Notes: generated from the sequence alone by a model not told the origin. DNA of 12,323 nucleotides from Dunaliella salina (GCA_002284615.2 MU069610.1:183157-195479), one strand, 5' to 3'. Positions 1-7,896 are shown, counted from the stretch's first letter. A program made the numbers and translations.

Positions 1-14
1 GTGTGTGTGTGTGT
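1..14. repeat. (GT)7 dinucleotide repeat
   Basis: Seven uninterrupted GT units open the window, followed by acctgcag. GT-rich tracts recur at about 127–140 and 390–400. The tract could be the polypyrimidine-poor end of an intron, because ctgcag directly after it is a good acceptor (AG at 21–22). An open frame runs from there to a TAA at about 178–180 (residues such as VKVVLFRGIEAQKVQMPSL), so an additional upstream exon starting at 23 is possible. I found no convincing donor for it. Confidence 0.8.
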
Positions 15-136
15 ACCTGCAGTTGTCTTGGCTGTCAAGGTAGTGCTCTTTAGAGGCATCGAGGCACAAAAAGTGCAAATGCCGAGTCTGCTCGAGAGAA
101 TTGATTCAGTGTCTGAACGAGACCGTCTGTGTTTGT

Positions 137-280
137 GTGCCTGTGCAAATGGTGTTGCACATCACTTTGCTGCGCTGTAACTGGTCTTGCTTGGTTAGCT
201 TTTTGCAGGGTGCGAACGAGCTGCTTTTGTGTTATGTGCCTGTGCAGGTGGTGTTGCACATCACTCCGCTGCGCTGCAGC
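137..280 (+). repeat. Direct repeat of an exon start (137–181 and 236–280)
   Basis: Two 45-bp copies, 39 of 45 identical, start 99 bp (33 codons) apart. The right copy contains the acceptor tgtgcag and the first codons of the exon at 248. The left copy has tgtgcaa at the same place, so the acceptor AG has become AA. Both copies are in the same reading frame (VPVQMVLHITLLRC versus VPVQVVLHITPLRC). It looks like a partial exon duplication in which the upstream copy lost its splice site. Confidence 0.75.
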
Positions 281-1767
281 CGTGCCCTGGCCATGCGCCA
301 CTTGGCTTTCCGTTTCAAGCGCCCCATTGAGTCTGCATTCACAGTCGTCACCTTCACTGCCCCACAGGTACAGCTACTTTATATGGATGGATGTGTGTGT
401 TCAAAAAAAAGGGGGTTAGTCTCATGAACATGTACCCTGTCTAGGTCGTGATTCATCCTACATTATCTGTATATTTTGATATTTGTATTGAAGGTAAAAG
501 AGATGAAGAAAAAGCGCAAGAAGAAGATGTATTTAAAAACCCAAAAGGTGACCAATAATTTTTCAGTTCTTTGTGAAGATCATCAAACAAATGATATAGA
601 CAGGGTACATGTCTATGAGATCATCCTGCTTTTTCCCATCAGAGCGTACGCCCTTAAAACTGCTGTAAGTGGTACAATGCTTGTATACCTTGTCCGGGCT
701 GTTCACCCATTTTTCCTCTTGGTTTGCCATTCAGTGTGCACAATCAAAGAGCAGTAAGAATAACAGTCCACCACTGACACAACTTGCAAGTGCAGTGCCT
801 TCCTCTTTGTGTCTTGTGCCCAACTATGAGCACCCTGAACCCTTGGGCACCCTAACCCTTGACCCTCAACCTAAAAAACATGAACCCTGCAGGTGCCAGG
901 AGCCAGCACAGCCTCTGGCTCTGCCTCGGACCTGGTTCCAGTCGAGGCTGTTCTCTCACCAGAGCGCAAGGTCCAGGTCAGCGAGGGCGCTGCAAGCCCA
1001 ATGCTGCTCACGCTGCGGTGCAGCGATGGAGAGGACCTGCTGGGCGGTGTGCAGCGGGTGGGTACTGGAGGAGAGGTCATTTCAAAGAGTATGCATGGAT
1101 TGTGATCCTGACAGATCACAAACGAGCAGCTCTTGCCACTTCCTGATAGAAACAGATGCAGGAGGCATGCACTTCATTCCTGCCCATTGATTTTCGTCTT
1201 CTTTATGGCTTGCTCTAGCAAGGCAGTGGTTTTCTAGCTGCCCATGTGAAGGACACTTTTAGTGGCTGGTGTTTGATGCATGTGAATCCACCTGATGTGA
1301 ATACACATGTGAGTGCCCTGCCCAGCACAGCAACAGTACCCGTCATGGATGATCTTTTCTTGGATGTTGTGTGCTACTCGCAAAGCGCTTGCACACGCAC
1401 CCTGTTTCCCCCCCTGTTCTGTGAGCAACACAGCATAAATGCTGCTGTCCTTTATGCACTCTGTGGCCTCAGCTGATGGTAGCTCTTGCAGGCTGTATCT
1501 CTGTTATCCTCAACAGCATGTTTGCACGAGTCATGCATCCTGTTCCCCTCCTTCCTGCTAACCACACAGGTGGTGCTGCTGCCCTCTGCACACTCCGTGG
1601 CCTCAGCCGCTGGCAGCAGCCAGCAGCCGCAGGCAGTCCCCAGTGTGTGCTTCACGGTGGATGCGGGAGTGTATACACCTCGAGAGGTGGCGTCCAAGGC
1701 TTCCGAGGCTGAGGTGGAGGCTGCTGCAAAGCAGCCTGGAAGCAGGGTGATTGTTGTGAGGGAATGA
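248..1767 (+). CDS. 3' part of a spliced gene, function unknown (three exons)
   Basis: I do not recognise this protein. Three exons are proposed: 248–367, 893–1057 and 1570–1767, the last ending in TGA. Acceptors are tgtgcag (ending 247), cctgcag (892) and cacacag (1569). Donors are CAG|GTACAG at 367/368 and CGG|GTGGGT at 1057/1058. All junctions are phase 0, so the frame stays open for 160 codons, which supports the model. The reading starts VVLHITPLRCSRALAMRHLA and includes SAFTVVTFTAPQ at the end of exon 1. The middle exon contains VEAVLSPERKVQVSEGA and SPMLLTLRCSDGEDLLGG. The last contains VPSVCFTVDAGVYTPREVAS and an Ala/Glu-rich tail ending SRVIVVRE. Alternating hydrophobic strands suggest a beta-rich C-terminal domain, with low-complexity Ser/Ala/Gln linkers; no signal peptide, membrane segment or catalytic motif is visible. 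The start of the gene lies off the left edge. No TGTAA polyadenylation signal occurs within about 800 bases after the stop (nearest at 2618), which is a weakness of the model or reflects local rearrangement by the tandem duplication after the stop. Confidence 0.55.
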
Positions 1768-1910
1768 GGTAGGGCTGAGGTTGAGGCTGCCGCAAAGCAG
1801 CCTGGGGGCAGGGTTATTTTTGTGTGGAAGTGAAATGATGAAGTGGGGATGAAGCCGAGGCTGCCGCAATGCAGTATGGAAGGTGGTAGTGATTGCAGAG
1901 TGTGAGAGGG
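1705..1910 (+). repeat. Tandem duplication of the terminal coding segment
   Basis: Three diverging units: about 1705–1770 (the coding end with its stop at 1765–1767), 1771–1836 and about 1845–1910. The first spacing is exactly 66 bp (22 codons), the second about 74 bp. Unit 2 stays in the same frame after the first stop, reads AEVEAAAKQPGGRVIFVWK, and ends in its own TGA at 1831–1833. Unit 3 carries gccgaggctgccgcaatgc and is more decayed. Shared core: gaggctgc(c/t)gcaaagcagcctgg in units 1 and 2. Confidence 0.8.
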
Positions 1911-1967
1911 CGTGAGGGAGCACCTGCAGGAGGGGCATGGGAGCTCGATGCATTTTTCAGTGTATGG

Positions 1968-1985
1968 TCGATCAAAAATGATCGA
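1968..1985. other. Perfect hairpin, 7-bp stem with AAAA loop
   Basis: tcgatca, then aaaa, then tgatcga. It lies in anonymous sequence about 200 bases after the stop of the unknown gene. It has no T-run and is not placed like a eukaryotic 3' processing signal; its role is unknown. Confidence 0.6.
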
Positions 1986-2844
1986 TGCATACAAATGCTA
2001 GTGTGTGGTCCAAGAGACGTTGATGAGCAAGTTGGGATGTGAGTGAGCTTGCGCAACGAATGTGGAAGAGATGAGAAGGGTGCAAGAACAAGGGCAGACT
2101 TGAGAGGGCTCTTTGTTTTTTTTTTCACGAGATGGACGACTCCCTCAAACACAAGCTGCTGTTGGAATGTGAGGTTTGAATAAGTGTTCAGTTTTCATTC
2201 CTGCACATGCGGCAATTGAGGGAGCAAAACAGATTGACTGTGCTTTTCAAAGATCATGGTGGCACTGATGAAGTTCAATTTCAGGAGCTCCCATGTGCGG
2301 TTGAGAGAAGCTCAACTCAATTTTACTTAGGTCAATTGATTCCTTCAATTGATTCATGCTCTTTGGAACTGCTAAGATGATACCCATTAGTAGGCTCGTC
2401 AGGTGCACTGTCAACCTAAAACGTCACTTCCTAATTGCCTGTTTCTCCTCCTGTTTTGATGAAAGTTGTTAGACTTTCCTGAGTATGGGCCACGTAGCAT
2501 CTGCAGACCTCTGTTCAGGCGCAATAGCGGGATGATTGTACAGAGCATCTTTCTGCTGCTTGAATTTTTAATAGCATCTGCTACACTGTGTTCTGAACAT
2601 TTTTTATCATGCGTCATTGTAACATATGAAGCTTGCTTAGAAGGAAAGCATGATGGTATATCACCCTCTGAGCGTGTCTTTGCATGTCTTGTCCACAGAG
2701 TGAAGTGTGAAACATTAAGCGAGCTTGCTACTGATAAGTTAATCAATTGAATTTACTGATGAGTTGCACAAGTCATTTGCGGGTGGCGGAAAGCTGATCC
2801 CATCACCACAATTCGTTCAAAGTCAGTTGGAGGATGTGACTTGC

Positions 2845-2940
2845 CAAGGCTCTTTCTGAGAAGAAAACAGAACACAAATTTAGTAGTACAGGTCACACTC
2901 CCTTGTCAATGGTTGGAAAAGAAAATCTCAGAAAGCCTTG
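2845..2940. repeat. Imperfect inverted repeat
   Basis: caaggctctttctgag (2845–2860) matches the reverse complement of ctcagaaagccttg (2927–2940) except for a two-base gap. A second short pair, gtgac (2835–2839) and gtcac (2892–2896), lies around it. It could be the ends of a decayed small element, but no target duplication is visible. Confidence 0.5.
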
Positions 2941-3208
2941 AAAGGGTAAGGCAACTACATTGGCTGTGGGGACAACCCTTGATGAGGTAAAGCCGGTCTT
3001 TGTTTTGGGGCTCAGGCACATAGAATACTTTTGACCAAGAGCAAAAGAAACTTCCCTTTCCCTACAGGTCGATGCCTATACCTTCCCAAATAAATACGAT
3101 TGGATCATTAATACTCATCGACTGTTGGCTCGCACCAAAAATGTGTATCTATTTCTTGAGTACACCTAGGAGGGAGGAGTAATCATGGCTTTTGGAACAC
3201 GAGAGCAA

Positions 3209-3499
3209 AGGATGTGTGTTGATGCAAGGTAAGGTAAGGTTACATCGCTATATCCGCCTACGAGGGCAGCTGAGCGGAAACACAGACCTGGAACTAGACA
3301 AGTCTTCGAAAATGTGTATAGAAATGTCAACTGTTGAGAAACATGCGCTCAAAGTACCACATAAAGCAGAGGTTCTCCAGGTAAGCACTAAGACATGGCA
3401 CAAGAAGTCTGAACCTGAATGCTCATATGTTTGACTCGAAACTCCAACTATTCAGAGAACAGAGTGCAAGGAGAGAGATTAGGATGTGTGTTGATGCAA
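3209..3499. repeat. 19-bp target-site duplication flanking a retroposon
   Basis: aggatgtgtgttgatgcaa occurs perfectly at 3209–3227 and again at 3481–3499, exactly at the two borders of the 253-bp element between them. A perfect repeat of this length at such borders is the signature of target-primed reverse transcription and indicates a fairly recent insertion. Confidence 0.9.
3228..3480 (-). mobile_element. Short retroposon (SINE-like) with TGTAA-(CCTTA)n tail
   Basis: The element is 253 bp between perfect 19-bp target duplications. Read on the minus strand, it starts aatctctctccttgcac at 3480 and ends gatgtaaccttaccttacc at 3228, so the 3' end is TGTAA followed by CCTTA repeats. Just before the tail is a TCCGC/GCGGA stem with a 16-base loop. 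A weak B-box-like word (gtttcgagtc) occurs near the 5' end but no convincing A box, so I cannot assign it to tRNA-, 5S- or 7SL-derived classes. It has no coding capacity. Related copies in the opposite orientation lie at about 10965–11490. It is probably mobilised in trans by a LINE (inference); it could also be the tail of a larger unidentified LINE. Confidence 0.8.
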
Positions 3500-4892
3500 C
3501 TCTCCCACCACCATGCTTTGGCCATTTCACACGACAGCATATCTCCATGAGAGCATAACGATGTCTGATGTCTCTACCACGTCTTCGCAAACTCAAAACG
3601 GTAAGAATACATTGTTATTGATTTATTGAAAATGTTACTAAACCCATTGTTAGTGGATGGACGGAATATTTTAATGTAATTCTCATGACCTTGGCTGGGC
3701 AAGGGGACTTGACCGAGCATTGGACAGCAGCTCCTGAATCAGCAGAAAATATGCTTTTAAATGGTACCACTCCTATGAGCTGAGGTGGTCTGGTTGGCTC
3801 AAAGCTCTATTCTTTCAGCATTCTGGAACGAGCATATGGGGGATATGCCCCCGAGGGAAAGCACCGCCCGAAAAAAAGCTCATGGAGAAAATGAGAGAAT
3901 GAGATGCAGGCAAGTGCAGAGCCATCTGATAGGGATGGGGCAGGTCCAAACAAAACGTGGTATCTCCATCATGATATGGTCCACCAAAAAGTAGTCTTGT
4001 TTGAAAACAAGCAGAAATATCCAACGCATGCAAGGTCATGGATAAGTTCACAACAGGGGATATTGATGCACCATGTATGAACGACAGTAAAGCACTGTGG
4101 ATGGCTCCAAGAAAGCAACATGTAGTACAGCTTGTTCATCCAGGAAGCTCTGAATGCACCATCAGGGAAGCAATGTCCACCTTCATGTTTGCCACAAGAG
4201 ACTCTAGGTCTAGGAACCCTGCATCGCTCAGGTGCACTTACAGCCCACCAACGACCCATGTATAGTACTTGAATACAACCAGCAACAACTCGTTGAGCTC
4301 CTAGCAGACCACGTTCTGCACCATGGCCACCTCAATGACATCACCTACAATTTCTGCTTTTGTAGGGAAAATCCTTCTCATAGCCAAATTTTACAGTTAG
4401 ATCGAGGAACCCTCTAGACATTTTCTTTCCTTTCTTTGACTTTCACAGCGGGTTCTAGGGACGTACCTTATCGACTCAACCTAAGTAATCTCATGTTCCT
4501 CAAAGCATGAACTGCCGAAGGTGCAGGTACATACGCACTTAGCCTCGGCTCACCCTGCTGAAAATTGCTTGGTTTTCTGTGCACAATTCATTGGTGACCT
4601 CATCTTTTATCCGCGAATCAACTGAAAACGAACTAAGTAATGCTGGTTCCAAATTCAGTCAAGAATAAACTTCCAAGATAGCTTTCACGATTACTCTGGT
4701 TTTTAATCTTCCACTTTAAAAATGAAGTGTATTTGGTCATCTCCTAAGTTATTTACCAAAAAAAAGGAATGAAGAAAGTTTTTCCGTCGGCGAACTTGTT
4801 TAGTCTGCTGCGTAGTCACGATTGTCTAATGTTTATGTGCTACAACGGTTGCATCTACCATAGGGAGGCTATCTGGTTTCTGCAACAAAAAG
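3500..4892. other. Stretch without a supported gene
   Basis: Overlapping open frames occur on both strands (for example + 3785–3994 and 4038–4265, − 3969–4259). None shows a known motif, splice context or protein-like composition that separates it from its shadow. The + strand frame near 4038 is the least bad candidate (MDKFTTGDIDAPCMNDSKA) but I would not call it a gene. No RNA gene, repeat family or tandem array is evident. Confidence 0.5.
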
Positions 4893-5105
4893 GTTAAGAA
4901 CTGGCCAACCAATGGGGCACATGCCTAATTAGCCCCAACGTGAACTATAGTTTTCACCAAATCTCCATTCCAGATCACCCACTGCACCAAATTGTTTGAG
5001 ATTTGGTGATTTGGATTCCTTGCAATTAAAGAATATTCTTGGAAAAAAGATGGAGTGAGAAGACCCAGTGGTTGAAAATCTGGCCAAAAGTATTGGCCGA
5101 AATTT
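4893..5105 (+). repeat. Dispersed repeat family P, copy 1
   Basis: It shares its whole layout with 5215–5545 (reverse complement) and 7385–7600. In order: a ggcacat-cctaat-agcc start, caccaaatctccattccag, cacccactgca, a gatttggtgatttgg segment, and ggagtgag-gacccagtggttg. Inside is a perfect 8-bp hairpin: caccaaat 4985–4992, loop 4993–5000, atttggtg 5001–5008. No coding capacity is seen. A MITE or other non-autonomous element is likely, but ends and target duplications are not resolved. Confidence 0.75.
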
Positions 5106-5214
5106 GACCTATCTTTCAATTCTTATTACACTGGATGTTCGCATATTATACAAGACTTATGATAAAAAAATTTGGATCTGTGGGCCTTTCTTGGGAGATC
5201 TGAGGCCAAAAGAG

Positions 5215-5545
5215 TGATCTGGTGTTCTCCGAGGAGCCCAACTTTTCAGGCAAAGATTTTCTCTAAGGGAGATGGCTAAAATTCTGTACCTTACCAACCA
5301 CTGGGCTTTTTCACTCCATTTTTTTGCAATGGTATTATTACTATTATTACTATTATTAGGTATTATTACTATTATTACTATTATTATTTCATTACAAGGA
5401 CTCCAAATCACTAAAAAAAAATATCCAACTTAGTGCAGTGGGTGATCTGGAATGGAGATTTAGTGGTGAAAACTAGCAACTGGAAAACTGGAAAACTAGG
5501 GTTCACGCCACGGCTGATTAGGCACATTGTCCGTGGCTGGTAATA
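5215..5545 (-). repeat. Dispersed repeat family P, copy 2 (inverted, with microsatellite)
   Basis: On the minus strand this matches copy 1 and copy 3 through the cctaatcagccg start, the ccattccagatcaccca core and the ccattgcaaaaaaatgg and ggagtga...cccagtggttgg blocks. It holds an ATTATTACT microsatellite at a point where copy 3 has only a few bases. The hairpin of copy 1 is kept through a paired change: CACTAA with TTAGTG instead of CACCAA with TTGGTG. Together with copy 1 it makes an inverted pair about 110 bp apart, so a read-through transcript could fold into a long hairpin. Confidence 0.75.
5333..5389. repeat. (TATTATTAC)n microsatellite in two blocks
   Basis: Two arrays of ATT/ATTACT units, 5333–5358 and 5361–5389, are separated by gg. 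The array sits inside family P copy 2 between the cattacaagg and ccattgcaaaa blocks. Because copies 1 and 3 lack it, it expanded after this copy inserted. Confidence 0.9.
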
Positions 5546-6044
5546 TTAAAACCCTAGTGACAGACGGGCTTTACAGTGAACCCAAGGTTCAGGATTACCA
5601 GTTACGGACAACATGCGCAAGGAGCATGCAAAAAATGCCTGATTTTGGGCCTCAGCTTCCCCCCTCCGCTAATTTTTTCAATTTTCTGTGTAGCAGCAAG
5701 TACAACACATCCATCTTCTCCCAGAATTCCTTCTTTATTAGCAGCCAAGCAGTCGTGTGTTTTGATTGATGGCTTCTATCTTGGAAACCTTTTAATCCTT
5801 TTATCAGCTTACATTTAGGTGACCTGCGCACTCACTGTGAACTTTTCTGCCATCCATTTTTTCCAGAATTCTGAAGGCGTGGGTGAGATCCATATCCCTG
5901 CGAGGACTTTGCTTTCAGGTTACCACCCACGTGACATCAACAGCAAAAAAATACCTATTATCACTGGTGTACCCCCCCAGCTAGGAATGCACATTTCATA
6001 TTCACATCATCTCCTTTTCATCTTACATTTTGCCTGAACACTCT
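5546..6044. other. Stretch without a supported gene
   Basis: Open frames at 5527–5769 and 5819–6037 are not recognisable. The second follows ttttttccag (AG at 5865–5866) and reads NSEGVGEIHIPARTLLSG before a possible donor, so a small exon is conceivable but unsupported. Apart from the stem-loop at 5744 nothing else is evident. Confidence 0.45.
5744..5773 (+). other. Conserved 9-nt-loop stem-loop, copy 1
   Basis: Outer GCC (5744–5746) pairs with GGC (5771–5773). Inner CAGTC (5750–5754) pairs with GATTG (5764–5768) with one G·U. The loop is gtgtgtttt, nine bases. It is followed by ttctatcttgg rather than a clean TGTAA. An open frame (5527–5769) overlaps its left side, but I see no LINE motif in that frame. 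Confidence 0.7.
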
Positions 6045-6436
6045 GTTTGGACTTACCCAGACACATTCAGTGTTGCCCAATTTTAACTTTGCGTTCACAC
6101 TTTGAGAGTCGAGTAAGCCACTTGGGATGACACCATCCTTTGACATGCGAATTGTGTGATGCTCAGGATGACTTGCAGGGTGAGCAGCATGCCATTTTTA
6201 TATGCACCCACCCTCAAGTGTGCAATCACAGGCTGAAGCATGCATCTCTCTTTTCTGGTCCTTTCCTGTCTTTTCCTCCTCCAACTCCTCAGATGGTTCC
6301 ACACTTGTTTGCATCTCAACATGTCCAGTCACATGTTGTCCACTGAGTCAAAACAACAATAAACTCCATCCCTTCCTTCAGGAACTACGTCTGTTTTATG
6401 AACAGGCTGGCAGTCAGTCGGTTTGACTGGAGGCCT
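6045..6436 (+). pseudogene. LINE ORF C-terminal remnant with zinc-knuckle motif
   Basis: Decayed C-terminal end of a non-LTR retrotransposon ORF. The frame at 6140 reads TCELCDAQDDLQGEQHAIFI followed by C: a C-x2-C-x10-H-x4-C motif (6146–6205), as in the C-terminal knuckle of many LINEs. Upstream bases align with the better copy at 6794–7294: ttcacactttgagagtcgag corresponds to the LRVE region there, but a stop and frame changes interrupt it. Downstream are fnnNNKLHPFLQELRLF-like words and FMNRLAVSRFDW in another frame. It ends with the conserved stem-loop at 6405–6435. No reverse transcriptase domain remains, as expected for a 5'-truncated insertion. Confidence 0.65.
6405..6435 (+). other. 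Conserved 9-nt-loop stem-loop, copy 2
   Basis: Outer GGC (6405–6407) pairs with GCC (6433–6435), the reverse of the usual GCC/GGC. Inner CAGTC (6411–6415) pairs with GACTG (6425–6429), and loop agtcggttt has nine bases. Followed by ttctttttccttgcaaccc, where the usual TGTAAC has become TGCAAC. Confidence 0.8.
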
Positions 6437-6500
6437 TCTTTTTCCTTGCAACCCAACCTTCAAAAAAAGTTTTTATAATCCCCTTTGAATCTGGTCTTGA

Positions 6501-6716
6501 AACCCTCGAAAGGAAAAGGAAAAGCTACGCTATTAGACATCGTCCGATAGCATTGATTAAGGGAAGGACCTACTTGCTTAAGGCAAATCCTCACCGGTAC
6601 CCAGGGTCGAACCCCGGACCTCCCGCGTCCCGGGCCGCGTTTCACCCGTTAGGCTACGATCGAAATTCCGAAGAAATCCGGTCCCGGAAGTTTCCGGGGT
6701 AACCCCTAACCCTCGA
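6501..6716. repeat. Possible 9-bp target duplication of the SINE at 6510–6707
   Basis: aaccctcga occurs at 6501–6509 and 6708–6716, at plausible borders of the tRNA-like element. Nine bases is short enough to arise by chance, so the borders are provisional. Confidence 0.45.
6510..6707 (-). mobile_element. tRNA-derived SINE
   Basis: On the minus strand an RNA polymerase III A box TAGCCTAACGG (6656–6646) fits TRGYNNARNNG exactly. A B box GGTTCGACCCT (6613–6603) follows at tRNA-like spacing, and a T-arm forms as CCGGG-GTTCGAC-CCTGG. The anticodon and acceptor stems do not fold well, so this is not a working tRNA. About 50 bases precede the A box and contain a CCCGGAA/TTCCGGGG hairpin; an unrelated body ending in CCTTTT repeats follows the B box. 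GC content is clearly higher than in the flanks. Role if active: non-coding retroposon transcribed by Pol III and copied by a LINE enzyme. Confidence 0.65.
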
Positions 6717-6793
6717 TATTCCCCTCCCTCTTCCACATGCTTGCTGCTGGGCCTTGCTTTGATGTTCCTTATACATTGTGTACTGCATTGTGA

Positions 6794-7294
6794 CTTCGTT
6801 CCTTAAAGTACACTTCTTACAGAGGTGTCTGGAATGCTGGAGCCTTCGCAGAGCACACTGAGCATGTACACAAATTCGCCAAGTATCATCACTGTGTGGT
6901 TCCTCCTTTGAAACCTTTGTCTGCTCATGGAGCGCCCTTTTCTGTCCCTAGGTATCTGCATCTTGATTCAGGCAAGCACATGCTGAGAAACATAGCGCGC
7001 TTTTGATTACATGCAGACACACTGAGAGTTGAGACATCAATTTGGCAGCAGCACACTCCTGAATGTGATAAATGTGTCCAAGGAGGACTCCAAGATGAAA
7101 AGCATGCTGTATTCCTTTGTTCTGCGACCCTACGAGTTATCTTAGAAGTTCTCATGTCATGTTTTTTTATACTCACCCTCAGGTTTCACATTGCATTAAG
7201 AATGCTTCTTTATGTACACATTGCGAGGCTCAGGATGTGTCCACTTCTCTGCAACAAGATAACAACAAACTTATTTTCAGAGGGGGCTATCTAA
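6794..7294 (+). pseudogene. LINE ORF C-terminal fragment, one nonsense codon
   Basis: One frame stays open from 6794 to the TAA at 7292–7294 except for a single TGA at 7004–7006. It reads YRGVWNAGAFAEHTEHVHKF near 6818 (the post-RT YG-EVWG region of LINEs). Then come VPRYLHLDSGKHMLRNIARF, the stop, LHADTLRVETSIWQQHTPE and CDKC...QDEKHAVFLC, a C-x2-C-x9-H-x4-C knuckle at 7064–7120. In related LINEs the stop position is an arginine (ARFRL), so a CGA-to-TGA transition is the simplest cause. After 7120 a second frame carries MFFYTHPQVSHCIKNASL, so a local duplication or frameshift lies there. The 5' part with the RT is missing and the right end is cut by the repeat starting near 7331. Confidence 0.75.
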
Positions 7295-7330
7295 GGCCCG
7301 AAATCAGGTGCTTCTTGCATGCTCCTTGCA

Positions 7331-7409
7331 TATGTGCGACCCAACTGGTAGGCTTCAAGCTTGATTAGGTAGCACTGGAGCATGAGGCTTACCAGTTGGG
7401 GCGCACATA
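7331..7409. repeat. 26-bp inverted repeat
   Basis: Arm 7331–7356 and arm 7384–7409 match in 23 of 26 positions, with a 27-base spacer. A second overlapping pair uses tgattaggta (7362–7371) and tacctaatca (7408–7417), so two alternative hairpins compete. The right arm is the start of family P copy 3, so this may mark a terminal inverted repeat or a nested partial copy. Confidence 0.7.
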
Positions 7410-7600
7410 CCTAATCAGCCGCGGCGTAAACTCTTGTATTCACCACCAAATCTCCTTTCTGGACCACCTACTGCACCAAATTAGATGATTTTTAGTGATT
7501 TGAAGTCCTTGTAACAAAAATACCATTGCAAAAAAATGGAGTGAAAGACCCAGTGGTTGGTGTTTAATGGCGATTTCAGCCATTTTCCCATAGAAAGCAC
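7385..7600 (+). repeat. Dispersed repeat family P, copy 3
   Basis: Same order of blocks as 4893–5105: gcgcacatacctaatcagcc, caccaaatctcc, acctactgcaccaaatt, tttagtgatttg, then ccttgtaac, ccattgcaaaaaaatgg and ggagtgaaagacccagtggt. It lacks the microsatellite of copy 2. The right border is uncertain (about 7580–7620). Confidence 0.75.
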
Positions 7601-7865
7601 CAATTAGGTTTTACATGACCCATGTGAGCTTCAACATACAGTCTAGCTAGGTATACAGGACGGCTTACACAAACCTAAGCCCATGCTCGGTTAGCTTGTA
7701 ATGCCAACCATATTTTGAAAGCCAGACCTGTCCCAATCAAATGAAGTGGCTGTGTGTCGCTGCACTTTAAACACAGAAGAGGAGCAAAATTGGGCACTTG
7801 CTCAGTTAGCCCCCTCTACTTCATTTTCCTATTCACGATACCAAGGTATTTTCTTTTTACGAGCA
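7601..7865. other. Anonymous sequence before a stem-loop
   Basis: No supported exon or RNA gene. It contains cttgtaatgcc near 7698. A possible tail of the LINE C-terminal reading (FLFTSRLAVARLD) lies just before and through the stem-loop at 7866, resembling FMNRLAVSRFD at 6395–6430. Confidence 0.45.
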
Positions 7866-7896
7866 GGCTAGCAGTCGCACGTCTTGACTGAAGGCC
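7866..7896 (+). other. Conserved 9-nt-loop stem-loop, copy 3
   Basis: Outer GGC (7866–7868) pairs with GCC (7894–7896). Inner CAGTC (7872–7876) pairs perfectly with GACTG (7886–7890); loop gcacgtctt has nine bases. Followed within 25 bases by CCTGTAAACCCC, which contains TGTAA. The upstream bases gagcaggcta resemble copy 2. Confidence 0.85.

Larger units (their letters stand above)
1911..3208. other. Stretch without a supported gene
   Basis: Open frames on both strands overlap at 2411–2750 and neither looks like protein by composition or motif. A short imperfect hairpin exists at 2845–2940 and an isolated TGTAA at 2618–2622. AT-rich patches with repeated caattga words occur near 2310–2355 and 2740. 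I see no exon, RNA gene or recognisable mobile element here. Confidence 0.6.

Noticed and set aside
476..757. 93-aa open frame with Lys-rich start
   Set aside because: Lies inside the first intron of the proposed gene; the Lys run comes from an A-rich tract.
840..892. Telomere-like ACCCTAACCCTTGACCCT tract
   Set aside because: Only a few irregular units, ends in a splice acceptor, and does not match an algal TTTTAGGG-type telomere array.
2411..2750. Overlapping 111-aa (−) and 94-aa (+) open frames
   Set aside because: They cover the same bases on opposite strands, show no motif, splice context or coding bias, and lie in repeat-poor anonymous DNA; likely chance.
3969..4265. 96-aa (−) and 75-aa (+) open frames
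   Set aside because: Mutual shadows without recognisable domains; the cysteine-rich minus frame is not arranged as a zinc finger.
5867..5975. Small exon after ttttttccag
   Set aside because: Protein-like words but no partner exon, uncertain donor, and no recognisable family.
6600..6660. Functional tRNA gene
   Set aside because: A and B boxes are good, but anticodon and acceptor stems do not fold and the element has a SINE body; called a SINE instead.
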